Shown: positions 42,821 to 51,735, numbered from the stretch's first letter. The stretch: DNA of 64,000 nt from Frigoribacterium sp. Leaf8 (GCF_001421165.1 NZ_LMKB01000005.1:312287-376286), one strand, 5' to 3'. Made by a program: numbers and translations. Notes: generated by a model not told the origin, from the letters alone.

Positions 42821-44818
42821 GTGGCTAGGGCGAACCGTCGCCTGCACCGGGCCGCGCGCTACCAGAGGTACGCCGACGGGCCCGACCCGCTCGCGCCTCC
42901 TGCCGATCTCTCCGAAGCACTCGACGCCGTCGGACGGGACGTCATGGCGGGCACGAGCGCCGAGGCGGCGCTCCGTGAGTTCCTCCGGCGCGGTGGTCGC
43001 GACCAGACCGGTCTCGACGACCTCGCCCGCCGGGTCGCGGAACGTCGGCGGGCCCTGACCCGCGACCACCACCTCGACGGCACGCTCCACGAGGTCCGTG
43101 AGCTCCTCGACCGGGCCCTACGGGCCGAGCGCGCCCAGCTCGCCCGGGACGTCGACCTCGACGACGGCGACCGCGCGCTCGCCGAGCTCCAGCTCGACAG
43201 CCTTCCGCCGTCCCCCGCCGGCGCCGTCGCCGAGCTGTCGGAGTACCGGTGGCAGAGCCGGGAGGCCCGGGACGCCTACGACGAGATCAAGGACCTGCTC
43301 GGTCGCGAGATGCTCGACCAGCGCTTCGCGGGGATGAAGACCGCCCTCGAGAACGCCTCGGACGCCGACCGCGAGGGCGTGGCCGAGATGCTGCGCGACC
43401 TCGACGACCTGCTCGACGCCCACGCCCGTGGTGACGACACTCCCGAGCAATTCGACGACTTCATGGCGAAGCACGGGGCGTCGTTCCCCGAGCAGCCGGG
43501 CGACGTCGACGCGTTGATCGACGCCCTGGCCGCTCGTGCGGCCGCCGCCCAGCGCCTCCGCAACTCGATGACGGCCGAGCAACGGGCCGAGCTGGACGCC
43601 CTGGCCCAGCAGGCCTTCGGCTCCCCCGACCTGATGCAGTCCCTCGAACGGCTCGACGGCACCCTGCGTGCGCTCCGACCAGGGCAGGACTGGAGCGGCT
43701 CCGAGGGCATGGACGGCGAACAGGGCCTCGGGCTCGGCGACGGCACGGGGGTCTTCCAGGACCTCGCCGACCTCGACGCGCTCGCCGAGCAGCTGGCCCA
43801 GCAGTCGAGCGGCTCGTCGCTCGACGACGTCGACCTCGACGCCCTGCGCCGCCAACTGGGCGAGCAGGCCGCCGTCGACGCCGCGGCCCTGCGGCGGCTC
43901 GAGAAGGCCCTCCGCGACTCGGGTGCCCTCCGCCGCCGGGCCGACGGCACGCTGGCCCTGACGCCCCGGGCCATGAGGCAGCTCGGCAAGGACCTGCTGC
44001 GCGACGTCGCGGCGAAGATGTCGGGACGAGCGGGGAGGCGCGAGTTGCGGTCCGCGGGAGGCCTCGGCGACCGCTCCGGCGCGAGTCGTGAATGGGCCTT
44101 CGGCGACACCGAGCCGTGGGACGTCACCCGGACGATCACGAACGCGGTCACGCGGACCGCCGCCGGGGGCGGCCGGACCGGCGGCGGGGTGCGGATCGAG
44201 ATCGGCGACGTCGAGGTGCACGAGACCGACGCCCGGACGCAGGCCTGCGTCGCCCTGCTCGTCGACACGTCGTTCTCGATGGCGATGGAGGACCGCTGGG
44301 TGCCGATGAAGCGCACGGCCCTCGCCCTGCACACCCTGATCACGTCGCGCTTCCGCGGCGACGACCTGCAGCTCATCGGGTTCGGCCGGCACGCCGAGGT
44401 CATGCCGATCGAGCAGCTCGTCGCCCTCGACGCGAAGTGGGACAAGGGTACGAACCTCCACCACGCCCTTCTGCTGGCGAATCGGCACTTCCGCAAGCAC
44501 CCGACCGCGCAACCCGTCCTGTTGATCGTCACCGACGGCGAGCCGACCTCCCACCTCGAGCCTGGCGGTGAGGTCTTCTTCGACTACCCGCCGCACCCCG
44601 TGACGATCCTGCGGGCCGTGGAGCAACTGGACGTGGCCCGCCGCCTCGGCGCGCACACGACGTTCTTCCGGCTCGGCGACGACCCGGGGCTCGCCCGCTT
44701 CGTCGACGGGATGGCGCGGCGGGTCGACGGCACGGTGACCGCCCCCGACCTGGACGACCTCGGGGCGGCCGTCGTCGGGTCGTACGTCAGAACACGGGCC
44801 ACGGAACCGCCGGCATAG
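42821..44818 (+). CDS. VWA-domain protein, partner of the AAA+ ATPase
   Basis: 665 residues. Residues 1-430 are a helical, Asp/Glu/Arg-rich region with long coiled-coil stretches; the C-terminal 200 residues form a von Willebrand A domain with the MIDAS motif DTSFSMAM, GTN in KGTNLHHALL and TDGEPT. AAA+/VWA pairs of this kind act like the Mg-chelatase I/D subunits. GTG start 8 nt after the ATPase stop, so cotranscribed. Its 3' end overlaps the convergent SCO1664-type gene by 32 nt. An in-frame dispersed 10-mer (42892) lies near the start. Confidence 0.85.
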   Translation: MARANRRLHRAARYQRYADGPDPLAPPADLSEALDAVGRDVMAGTSAEAALREFLRRGGRDQTGLDDLARRVAERRRALTRDHHLDGTLHEVRELLDRALRAERAQLARDVDLDDGDRALAELQLDSLPPSPAGAVAELSEYRWQSREARDAYDEIKDLLGREMLDQRFAGMKTALENASDADREGVAEMLRDLDDLLDAHARGDDTPEQFDDFMAKHGASFPEQPGDVDALIDALAARAAAAQRLRNSMTAEQRAELDALAQQAFGSPDLMQSLERLDGTLRALRPGQDWSGSEGMDGEQGLGLGDGTGVFQDLADLDALAEQLAQQSSGSSLDDVDLDALRRQLGEQAAVDAAALRRLEKALRDSGALRRRADGTLALTPRAMRQLGKDLLRDVAAKMSGRAGRRELRSAGGLGDRSGASREWAFGDTEPWDVTRTITNAVTRTAAGGGRTGGGVRIEIGDVEVHETDARTQACVALLVDTSFSMAMEDRWVPMKRTALALHTLITSRFRGDDLQLIGFGRHAEVMPIEQLVALDAKWDKGTNLHHALLLANRHFRKHPTAQPVLLIVTDGEPTSHLEPGGEVFFDYPPHPVTILRAVEQLDVARRLGAHTTFFRLGDDPGLARFVDGMARRVDGTVTAPDLDDLGAAVVGSYVRTRATEPPA

Positions 44819-45590
44819 GACCGTGCGGCTCGGGGAAGACGGGCGACGCGAGGAGGCGCGCACAGCGGTCGTCGAGCGCCTCGAGTTCGTCCGACGTCAC
44901 GAGCGGCGCGAGGGCCGTCCCCAGGCCACCGGACAGACCGGCCCGGACGCGCTCGACCCCGGCGAGTTCGTCGATGGTGAGCGGATCGCCGATCCAGCCC
45001 CAGAGCACCGTGCGCAGCTTGTGCTCGGCGTGGAACGTGAGGCCGTGGTCGACGCCGTGCCGCCGACCGTCGGGCAGCGCGAGCACGTGGGCGCCCTTGC
45101 GGTCGGCGTTGTTGACCACGACGTCGAACACGGCCATGCGTCGGAGGGCATCGGTGTCCTCGTGGATCAGGGCGACCGGCCCGTCGTCGCCCTCGCCCTC
45201 CAGCACGAGGCGCCACCCGTCGTCGGGCAGGTCGTCGACCGGGACGAGGTCGACGGCGTCCTGCTCCGGGTCGACGTCCTGCCAGAGCTGGACCATGCCC
45301 TCGCCGAGCGGGCCGTCGCGCAGCCAGGTGCGCGGGACGACGTCCCAACCCAGGGCCTCGGAGACGAGGTAGGCCGCGACCTCACGATCGGCGAGGCGAC
45401 CGTCGGGAAAGTCCCAGAGCGGCCGTTCGCCGACGACGGGCTTGTAGATGACCGACACGTCGCCGAGGCGGGCCAGGAACGACGCGTTCGACGCCGTGCG
45501 GATGCGACCGGTGAGCTCGAGGTCGACGTCGTCCGGCGGAACGGTGGCGGACGCCTCGGGGGGAGCGTCCTCGGCCGACGCCGAGGACAT
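44787..45590 (-). CDS. SCO1664 family protein (PI3/4-kinase-like)
   Basis: 267 residues of an actinobacterial family with a divergent PI3/4-kinase-like fold. Seen: VIYKPVVGERPLWDFPDG (nucleotide-binding Lys region), VFDVVVNNADRKGAHVL (the catalytic-loop-like N-N-AD), and GVDHGLTFH (DFG-equivalent DHG). ATP binding is likely; target unknown. Third of the conserved trio with DUF3090 and the phosphomutase, overlapping DUF3090 by one codon (ATGA). A dispersed 10-mer (44851) is in frame. Confidence 0.88.
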   Translation of the reverse strand: MSSASAEDAPPEASATVPPDDVDLELTGRIRTASNASFLARLGDVSVIYKPVVGERPLWDFPDGRLADREVAAYLVSEALGWDVVPRTWLRDGPLGEGMVQLWQDVDPEQDAVDLVPVDDLPDDGWRLVLEGEGDDGPVALIHEDTDALRRMAVFDVVVNNADRKGAHVLALPDGRRHGVDHGLTFHAEHKLRTVLWGWIGDPLTIDELAGVERVRAGLSGGLGTALAPLVTSDELEALDDRCARLLASPVFPEPHGPMPAVPWPVF

Positions 45591-46141
45591 CAGAGGTCGC
45601 CGGACAGGACGCAGACGTGGCCCTCGGGGTCGATCGGCTGCCCACAGAAGGGGCAGAGCGGTCGACCGGCCCCGACGATCTCGAGGGTCCGAGCCGCGAA
45701 CGCCCTCGCCGTGCCGACGGGGATGCGGACGACCAGGACCTCGTCCGGCTCGAGCTCGGCCTCGTCGACGTCGGCGTCGTCCGCCACCTCGACCAGCGGG
45801 AACGCCTCGATGACGACCTGGGCGGTGGACGGGTCCCAGCCGAGGCTGAGCGCCCCGGCCCGGAACTCGGGCTCGACGGGCTGGTCGAGGGGCTCGTTGT
45901 CGACGAGCTCGACCGGGATGCCGGTGGGCACGCTGACCGGGTTGCCGTCGGCGGCCATCACCTGGTCGAGGATCTCGTCGATCTTCTCGGCGAGGGCGGC
46001 CGACTGCATCTTCTCGAGGCCGACGCTCGTGACCCGCGACCCGTCACGGGCCTGGAGGTAGAACGCGCGGGAGCCGGGACGGCCGATGGTCCCGACGACG
46101 ACCCGATCCGGCCAGTCGAAGGTGTGGACGATGGAGGGCAT
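45590..46141 (-). CDS. DUF3090 family protein
   Basis: 183-residue actinobacterial protein of unknown function. The N-terminus SIVHTFDWPDRVVVGTIG and the zinc-type C-terminus CPFCGQPIDPEGHVC (CxxC plus a third Cys, His near) are the family signature. It always occurs between a histidine phosphatase-like phosphomutase and an SCO1664 homologue, suggesting a shared pathway. TAGACT lies 6 nt before the ATG, so it probably has its own leaderless promoter besides any readthrough from the upstream gene. Confidence 0.9.
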   Translation of the reverse strand: MPSIVHTFDWPDRVVVGTIGRPGSRAFYLQARDGSRVTSVGLEKMQSAALAEKIDEILDQVMAADGNPVSVPTGIPVELVDNEPLDQPVEPEFRAGALSLGWDPSTAQVVIEAFPLVEVADDADVDEAELEPDEVLVVRIPVGTARAFAARTLEIVGAGRPLCPFCGQPIDPEGHVCVLSGDL

Positions 46142-46174
46142 GCCGCGAGTCTACGAGCGCCCCGCCGCCGACGC

Positions 46175-46897
46175 TCAGGTCGCGGGAGGCTCGTCGCCGA
46201 CGGCGTCGCCGCCGGCCGGACCCGCGCCTCCCCCGACGGCGGCGTCGGCGGCGGGAGCCGCCTGCCGCAGCCACGAGAGGTCGCCCGAGTCCGTGTTCGT
46301 CGCGACGACGTCGGGGCGGTTCGGCCCGTAGCGCACGATCGACACCGAGGCCGGACCCACGGTGATGCGCTGGAACAGGTCGAGGTGCATGCCGTAGGCG
46401 TCGGCGAGGATGGACTTGATGATGTCACCGTGGCTGACGGCGACCCACACGGCGCCCGGACCGTGTTCGGCCTCGAACGCGGCGTCGTGCCGGCGGACCG
46501 CGGCGACCGCCCGGGACTGCATGGTCTGCAGCGACTCGCCGCCCGGGAAGACCGCGGCGGACGGCTGGTTCTGCACGACGGACCAGAGGGCCTCGCCCGC
46601 CAGGTCCTTGAGCGGCCGACCCTGCCAGTCGCCGTAGTCGCATTCCGTGATGCCCCGCTCGACGGGCGTCGCCGGCGTCCCGGTCTGACGGTCGAGGATC
46701 GCCCGGGACGTCTGACGGCAGCGTTCGAGAGGACTCGACACGACGCCGACGAGCGGCACGACGGCGAGCCGGTCGGCGGTCCGCCGCGCCTGCTCGCGTC
46801 CGACGTCGTCGAGCCGGACGCCGGCCGTCCGTCCGGCGAGCACGCCGCTCGCGTTGGCGGTGGTGCGTCCGTGTCGGACGAGGACGAGGGTGGCCAT
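46175..46897 (-). CDS. Histidine phosphatase family protein (MSMEG_4193 type)
   Basis: 240 residues. The RHG motif LVRHGRTTAN at residue 6 and the second His in VSHGDIIKS, plus Glu in ITECDYGDW, form the phosphohistidine active site. Annotated phosphomutase by name only; the substrate is unknown. The C-terminus is a Gly/Ala tail. First gene of the trio; TAGGCT ends 6 nt before the ATG, so it is leaderless by the local pattern. Confidence 0.88.
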   Translation of the reverse strand: MATLVLVRHGRTTANASGVLAGRTAGVRLDDVGREQARRTADRLAVVPLVGVVSSPLERCRQTSRAILDRQTGTPATPVERGITECDYGDWQGRPLKDLAGEALWSVVQNQPSAAVFPGGESLQTMQSRAVAAVRRHDAAFEAEHGPGAVWVAVSHGDIIKSILADAYGMHLDLFQRITVGPASVSIVRYGPNRPDVVATNTDSGDLSWLRQAAPAADAAVGGGAGPAGGDAVGDEPPAT

Positions 46898-46970
46898 GCG
46901 TCGAGCCTAGACACCGGGACCCGCCGTCGACGCCGGACGCCGGCCGCTCGGCGCCGGGGAGGGGCCGACG

Positions 46971-47009
46971 AGGAGGCGCGGTGCCCGGACGACCGGAACC
47001 GCGCCTCCT
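46971..47009. repeat. Inverted pair of the dispersed 10-mer in an intergenic region
   Basis: AGGAGGCGCGGT (46971-46982) and its complement ACCGCGCCTCCT (46998-47009) separated by 15 nt. It lies downstream of the NmrA-like gene's stop and upstream of the phosphomutase promoter. Confidence 0.85.
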
Positions 47010-47039
47010 GCGGGCTGCCGCCCCGGCGTCTCGGCGGGA

Positions 47040-47897
47040 CTACGCGGTGGCGGCGGTGAGGGCCTCGACGAGCGGGGTCGTCGGACGGCCGATCAGGCGG
47101 GCGAGGTCGCCGCTCGTGTCGGCGAGCAGCCCGTCGCGGATGTTCCCGTCGAGCGCGACGACGAAGCCGACCGTGCCCTCGTCCAGGCCGAAGCCGCGCA
47201 GGCGCTCGGCGTGCTGCTCGGGCGTGAGCGACTCGTAGCGGACGGGTCGGCCCGTGACGGTCGTGAGCGCCTCGGCGAACTCGTCGAAGTCCCAGGCGTG
47301 GTCGCCGGACAGCTCGAAGGTGCGACCGGCGGTCGACTCGTCGAGGGCCGCGACCGCGGCGGCCTCGGCGTAGTCCCGACGGCTGGCGCTGGCGAGACGG
47401 CCCGCCCCCACGCTCGCGGCGACCACGCCGGAGTCGCGGGCGGTGGCGATCTCGCCGACGTAGTTCTCGGTGTACCAGCCGTTCCGCAGCAGCGTGACGG
47501 GCACGCCGGAGGCGGCGAGGTGCTCCTCGGTCGCCTTGTGCTCGGGCGCGAGGATCAGGGGCGAGGTCGAGGCCGCGAGGACGCTCGTGTAGACGATGCG
47601 GGCGGCACCGGCGGCCTTCGCGGCGTCGATCACGGCGGCGTGCTGCGGGACGCGCTGGCCCACGGCGTCGCTCGAGATCAGGACGACGACGTCGCCTGCG
47701 TCGATGACGGCCGCGATCGTGTCGGGTCGGGTGTAGTCGAGCTCGGCGGTGCGGACGCCGCGCTCGGCGAGGTCGGCCAGCTTCGAGACGTCGCGCGACG
47801 TGGCGATGACACTGTCGGGGGCTGCGCCGCGGGCGAGGAGGGACTCGACGACGAGGCGGCCGAGCTGACCGGAGGCGGCGGTGACGATCGTGGACAT
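47040..47897 (-). CDS. NmrA-like NAD(P)H:quinone oxidoreductase (QorB type)
   Basis: 285-residue short-chain-dehydrogenase-like protein. The N-terminal dinucleotide motif TAASGQLGRLV and NADPH-preferring TSRDVSKL follow the NmrA/QorB pattern, and YTSVLAASTS plus NGWYTENY are the family middle motifs. Predicted to reduce quinones or to act as a redox-sensing NAD(P)-binding regulator. GAAAGGAA precedes the ATG. Divergent from an HxlR regulator, the standard arrangement for QorR-type control, so it is probably induced by quinone or disulfide stress. Confidence 0.85.
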   Translation of the reverse strand: MSTIVTAASGQLGRLVVESLLARGAAPDSVIATSRDVSKLADLAERGVRTAELDYTRPDTIAAVIDAGDVVVLISSDAVGQRVPQHAAVIDAAKAAGAARIVYTSVLAASTSPLILAPEHKATEEHLAASGVPVTLLRNGWYTENYVGEIATARDSGVVAASVGAGRLASASRRDYAEAAAVAALDESTAGRTFELSGDHAWDFDEFAEALTTVTGRPVRYESLTPEQHAERLRGFGLDEGTVGFVVALDGNIRDGLLADTSGDLARLIGRPTTPLVEALTAATA

Positions 47898-47959
47898 GGT
47901 GTTCCTTTCGGTTGCGTGCCTGGGACAACGACGACGATCCACCGGGACTTCCCATCTGC

Positions 47960-47971
47960 AGGTACGCACCT
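47960..47971. promoter_or_regulatory. Operator-like AGGT-ACGC-ACCT
   Basis: Inverted half-sites in the divergent hxlR / quinone-reductase region, 6 nt before the hxlR -10 box TAAGCT (47977-47982). Placement suits an HxlR-type repressor. Confidence 0.45.
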
Positions 47972-47988
47972 TTTCGTAAGCTACTGAC

Positions 47989-48357
47989 GTGGACGTCGGA
48001 ATCGTGAACCCTGCCCGCCCTGCACCCTCGAGTCGTTTCCCGGCGGAGTGCCCGAGCCGCGTGGTGCTGACCCACGTGACGAGTCGGTGGGGAGTGCTGA
48101 TCCTGCTGGCGCTCGAACGCGGGCCGATGCGGTGGGGCGAGTTGCGACGCGAGATCGAGGGCGTCAGCGAGAAGATGCTCGCCTCGACCCTGAAGACCCT
48201 CGAGGCCGACGGCATCGTCCATCGCGCCGCCCAGCCGACGATCCCGCCGCGGGTCGACTACTCGCTGACCGAGCGCGGCACCGACCTGGCCGCCCGCCTC
48301 GTGCCGCTCATGGACTGGATTCTCGACAACGCCGACGAGATCGTCGCGGGCCGGTGA
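47989..48357 (+). CDS. HxlR-type transcriptional regulator
   Basis: 122 residues with the winged-helix HxlR domain. Seen: SRWGVLILLALERGPMRWGELRREI, GVSEKMLASTLKTLEADG (recognition helix) and the wing PPRVDYSLTERG. A cysteine in ECPSR at residue 21 aligns with the redox-sensing Cys of QorR/YodB-type regulators, so thiol-based sensing is likely. GTG start sits 6 nt after TAAGCT (leaderless). Divergent from the NmrA-like gene, its probable target, with the operator-like repeat between them. Confidence 0.88.
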   Translation: MDVGIVNPARPAPSSRFPAECPSRVVLTHVTSRWGVLILLALERGPMRWGELRREIEGVSEKMLASTLKTLEADGIVHRAAQPTIPPRVDYSLTERGTDLAARLVPLMDWILDNADEIVAGR

Positions 48358-48373
48358 GCGATCGATCGACCGA

Positions 48374-48787
48374 TCAGGACGACGCCCCCGCTGCCAGGTA
48401 CGTGGACGCGAGGTAGGCCGTCGCACCCACGATGAAGACGACGAAGATCGGCATCGCGACCAGCAGGAACGTCCTCTCGCGGGGCGGGACGTAGGCACTC
48501 GACTTCCGCAGGGTCGACGCGAGCATCCCGACCCCGAGGCCGGGGAAGAGCAACAGCGCGAAGGTCGGCAAGGAGTGTTCGACGCCGTGTCGCCGGTACG
48601 GGGTGGTCGTCCACACCGGGACCTGGGTCCAGACGAACACGACCAGGCCGAGCGAGAGGACGATGCCGACGACGAGGGCCACGCGCATCCACCGGACGAG
48701 CACCCGACCCCGAGCGATGTCGTCGTCCGTGAGCGGCACCGTGCGGGGCGTGCCGTCGGGCCGGGTCGTCTTCAGGTCGATGGTCAC
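48374..48787 (-). CDS. Small membrane protein, unrecognised
   Basis: 137 residues with three hydrophobic segments (about 34-56, 72-92, 106-130) and a basic loop. No family recognised. GTG start; TAGCAT ends 6 nt upstream, again leaderless. Convergent with hxlR, only 16 nt between stops. It may be envelope-stress related, given the neighbours, but that is guesswork. Confidence 0.65.
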   Translation of the reverse strand: MTIDLKTTRPDGTPRTVPLTDDDIARGRVLVRWMRVALVVGIVLSLGLVVFVWTQVPVWTTTPYRRHGVEHSLPTFALLLFPGLGVGMLASTLRKSSAYVPPRERTFLLVAMPIFVVFIVGATAYLASTYLAAGASS

Positions 48788-48916
48788 GTGGTGATGCTAG
48801 CGAGTCGGGACGGACCTGTCTGCTCGTCCGCCTCGACTCGCCTGCACGGGCGTCCGCCCATCCGCAGCTGGTTGAGTTCGACCTGACGACCGACTCGACG
48901 AAGGGGCAGGCAGCAC

Positions 48917-50317
48917 ATGGGCATCTCGGAGAAGGACTACGACGTCGCCGTCATCGGCGCCGGTCCGGCGGGCACCGCGGCGGCCCTGCGCGCAGCCGAA
49001 CTCGGGGCCCGCGTCGTCGTCCTCGAGGCAGGGCGCGAGGGAGGCACCTGCGTGAACACCGGATGCGTGCCCACCAGGGTGCTGGCGAAGACGGCCCGGC
49101 TGATCCGCGAGACCCGGCACGCGGACGTCTACGGCGTCGGCGTCGCTCCCCCGACGATCGACTGGGCGACGACCGTCGCGCGCGTCCGGGAGCGCGTCGA
49201 CGCGGTGCGGTCGATCAAGCGGGAGGCCGAGCGGTTCGAGGCCGCGGGCGTCGAGCTGGTCCACGAGGGCAGGGCCCGGTTCGTCGACGACTCGACCCTC
49301 GTCCTCGACAGTGGGCGGACGATCTCGGCGGCGTCGATCCTGATCTGCGTCGGCGGTCACTCGCGCCGACTGCCGATCCCGGGCAACGAGTTGGCGACGG
49401 TCCCCGAGCACGTCCTCGACCTGCCGTCCCTCCCCCACCGGGTGGCCGTGATCGGCGCGGGCAACACGGGCGCACAACTCGTGACGGTGTTCGACGCGTT
49501 CGGCAGCGACGTGACGCTCCTCGACGTCGCCCCGCGGGTGCTGACGACGTCGGACGCGTCGATCTCGGAGGCGGTCTCCGTCGCGTTCACCGAGCAGGGC
49601 ATCGACGTGCGCACCGGGATCGACGGCGTCGAGAGCCTCGCCCGAGCCGACGACGGCTCGATCACCCTGACCTGGCGGCAGGACGACGCGCACGCCCGGG
49701 CCGACTTCGACGTGGTCGTCATGGCCACGGGGTGGCCGGCGGACGTCGAGGACCTCGGCCTGGAGAACGCCGGGATCGAGGTGGAGCGCTCGTCCGTCCC
49801 CGTCGACCGGTACTTCCGGACCGTCGTCCCGCACGTCTTCGCCGTGGGCGACGCCAACGGCCGCGACATGCTCGTCCAGGCCGCCCAGTTCGAGGGGGAG
49901 GCCGCCGCCGAGAACGCCGTCCTCGGCGCCAACCGCCGCACGCCGCACCACCTCCTGCCCGCCGGTGGGTTCACCGACCCGGACTACGCCGGCGTCGGCC
50001 TCACCGAGGACGAGGCTCGCGAAGCGGACGAGTCGTGCGTGGTCGTCACGATCCCGTATTCGACCGTGGACCGGGCCGTGATCGACGACCGCGAGACGGG
50101 GTTCCTCAAGCTGATCGCCGACCGCCGTCGCGAGCTCGTGCTCGGTGCCCATGCCGTCGGTGAGAACGCCGTCGAGGTGGTCCAGGCGGTCACCACCGCC
50201 ATGGCCGGCGGCGTCGACGTCGCCACGCTGGCGGAGGTGCGCTTCGCCTACCCCACCTACAGCGCGGTGATCGGGATGGCGGCCCGGGCCGTGCTGGCGG
50301 ATCGCACCGCGCGCTAG
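48917..50317 (+). CDS. FAD-dependent pyridine nucleotide-disulfide oxidoreductase
   Basis: 466 residues of the flavin disulfide reductase family. FAD motif VIGAGPAGTAAALRA, redox pair CVNTGC (about residues 47-52), NAD(P) motif VIGAGNTGAQLVTVF, and the second FAD motif FAVGDANGRDM. The C-terminal base motif differs from Lpd: FAYPTYSAV replaces the usual HxHPTxSE, so it is not a lipoamide dehydrogenase. It resembles mercuric-reductase or mycothione-reductase relatives; the substrate is open. AGG precedes the ATG. The phosphatase gene follows on the same strand. Confidence 0.85.
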   Translation: MGISEKDYDVAVIGAGPAGTAAALRAAELGARVVVLEAGREGGTCVNTGCVPTRVLAKTARLIRETRHADVYGVGVAPPTIDWATTVARVRERVDAVRSIKREAERFEAAGVELVHEGRARFVDDSTLVLDSGRTISAASILICVGGHSRRLPIPGNELATVPEHVLDLPSLPHRVAVIGAGNTGAQLVTVFDAFGSDVTLLDVAPRVLTTSDASISEAVSVAFTEQGIDVRTGIDGVESLARADDGSITLTWRQDDAHARADFDVVVMATGWPADVEDLGLENAGIEVERSSVPVDRYFRTVVPHVFAVGDANGRDMLVQAAQFEGEAAAENAVLGANRRTPHHLLPAGGFTDPDYAGVGLTEDEAREADESCVVVTIPYSTVDRAVIDDRETGFLKLIADRRRELVLGAHAVGENAVEVVQAVTTAMAGGVDVATLAEVRFAYPTYSAVIGMAARAVLADRTAR

Positions 50318-50370
50318 GAGCCCGCGGGCGCCGTGGCACGATGGACGCTCCGCCCCGACCGAAAGCCACG

Positions 50371-50982
50371 ATGCGCCTCCTCCTGATCCGCCACGGCGAG
50401 ACCTCCGACAACGTCGCCCGCACCATCGGCTCGCGCCCCCCAGGCCCGCCGCTGTCCCCGCTCGGCCGCGAACAGGCCGCCGACCTCGGGACGGCTCTGG
50501 CGGGCGAAGCGATCGTCGCCGTGCACTCCTCGCGCCTGCGCCGGGCCGGTGAGACCGCCGCGATCGTCGCCGAGGGTCTCGGCCTCCCCCACCACGAGGT
50601 CGAGGGTGCCCACGAGATCGACGCCGGCGACCTGGAGGGTCTGCCCTACGCCGAGGCCCTGCCCCGGTACGCCGGCACCATGCAGCAGTGGTGGACCGAC
50701 CCGGAGGCGCGCATCCCCGGTGGCGAGAGCGGCACCGAGTTCACGGCCCGGTTCCGCGGAGCGGTCGATCGGGTCGTGGCGTCGACACCGGCCGACTCGA
50801 CCGCGGTGCTCGTCTCGCACGAAGCCGCCATCTGCGTCTGGGCGGCCGACACCGCCCGCAACCTCGACGCCGCGTTCAGTCGCACCCACGGACTCCGCAA
50901 CACGGGGTCGGTCGTCCTCGAGGGCTCGACCGAGGCCGGCTGGGTCGCCCTCTCGTGGGACGGCGAACCCCTGGCGCACTGA
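50371..50982 (+). CDS. Histidine phosphatase family protein (phosphoglycerate mutase-like)
   Basis: 203 residues. LLLIRHGETSDN near the start carries the phosphohistidine, and LVSHEAAICVW the second His; Glu in HEIDAGDLEG completes the pocket. Probably a broad phosphatase. The ATG at 50371 is chosen because MRLLLIRHGE is the conserved N-terminus; an in-frame ATG 30 nt upstream is possible. It follows the oxidoreductase after 53 nt. Confidence 0.85.
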   Translation: MRLLLIRHGETSDNVARTIGSRPPGPPLSPLGREQAADLGTALAGEAIVAVHSSRLRRAGETAAIVAEGLGLPHHEVEGAHEIDAGDLEGLPYAEALPRYAGTMQQWWTDPEARIPGGESGTEFTARFRGAVDRVVASTPADSTAVLVSHEAAICVWAADTARNLDAAFSRTHGLRNTGSVVLEGSTEAGWVALSWDGEPLAH

Positions 50983-51017
50983 GCCGCGCGTCCGACGGCC
51001 AGACCGCAGCGCGCCTC

Positions 51018-51686
51018 CTACGGGCCGCCGAGCCAGTGGTCGATGCGGTGGTGGTCCGGGCGGAAACCGTTCTGGACGCCCCACAGCACGGCTTGCGTCC
51101 GGCTCGTCGCGCCGATGCGTCGGTAGACCGACCGGATGTAGGACTTGACCGTGTTCGGGCTGAGGTAGGTGAGCGCCGCGACCTCGGCGTTGCTCTTCCC
51201 CTGGGTGATGAGGGCCAGGATCTCGGACTCGCGGTCGGTGATGCCCTCGCGGCGGCCGGGCCAGTCGAGGCCCGGTGCACTCGGCGCTCGCCCCCGCACC
51301 TCGCTGACGACCCGCTCGCCCCGGTGGACCGCCTCGAGCGCCTCGACCAGCTCGCGGGCACCGAGGGTCTTCGACAGGTACCCGTGCACGCCCTGCGCCA
51401 GAGCCGACTCGACGAGCTCGGGGTGGAAGTTCCAGGTGTAGACGACGACCTTGCCGGCCGCCGGGTTGGCGACCAGCTCGGCGAGCTCGTGATGGTCGGA
51501 CTCCGGCTGGGCGAACGAGTCGTAGAGAACGACGTCGACCCGGTCGGACAGGGACGTCGTGGCGTCGATCTCGGCGACGACGACCCGGTCGCGGTAGCGG
51601 TCGAACATGTGGGCGAGACCGGCGAGCACGACGTCGTAGTCGTCGACGAGTGCGACGGTGATCGACCGGGTCGGAGCGAGGGGCAT
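51018..51686 (-). CDS. LuxR/NarL-type response regulator
   Basis: 222 residues. Receiver domain with DD acidic pair (LVDDYDVV), phosphoacceptor Asp in LYDSFAQP, Thr in VVYTWNF and Lys in YLSKTLG all present; DNA-binding domain with ITDRESEILALITQGKSNAEVAA and SPNTVKSYIRSVYRRIGA. No histidine kinase gene is next to it, so it is an orphan in this window. The stop (51018-51020) abuts a dispersed 10-mer (51010-51019). Two operator-like palindromes lie directly upstream, between it and the divergent GlsB-type gene. Confidence 0.85.
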   Translation of the reverse strand: MPLAPTRSITVALVDDYDVVLAGLAHMFDRYRDRVVVAEIDATTSLSDRVDVVLYDSFAQPESDHHELAELVANPAAGKVVVYTWNFHPELVESALAQGVHGYLSKTLGARELVEALEAVHRGERVVSEVRGRAPSAPGLDWPGRREGITDRESEILALITQGKSNAEVAALTYLSPNTVKSYIRSVYRRIGATSRTQAVLWGVQNGFRPDHHRIDHWLGGP

Positions 51687-51699
51687 GAGGACACCATCC

Positions 51700-51735
51700 C
51701 ACCCCGAGGGGTGTGCCGCCACACCTCCAGGGGTG
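51700..51735. promoter_or_regulatory. Two tandem operator-like palindromes
   Basis: CACCCCGAGGGGTG (51700-51713) and CACCTCCAGGGGTG (51722-51735) share 12 of 14 bases and lie 22 bp apart, two helical turns. A further inverted repeat GGTGTG-CCGC-CACACC bridges them (51710-51725). They sit between the response regulator and GlsB-type starts, likely a dimer-binding regulatory region. Confidence 0.55.
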
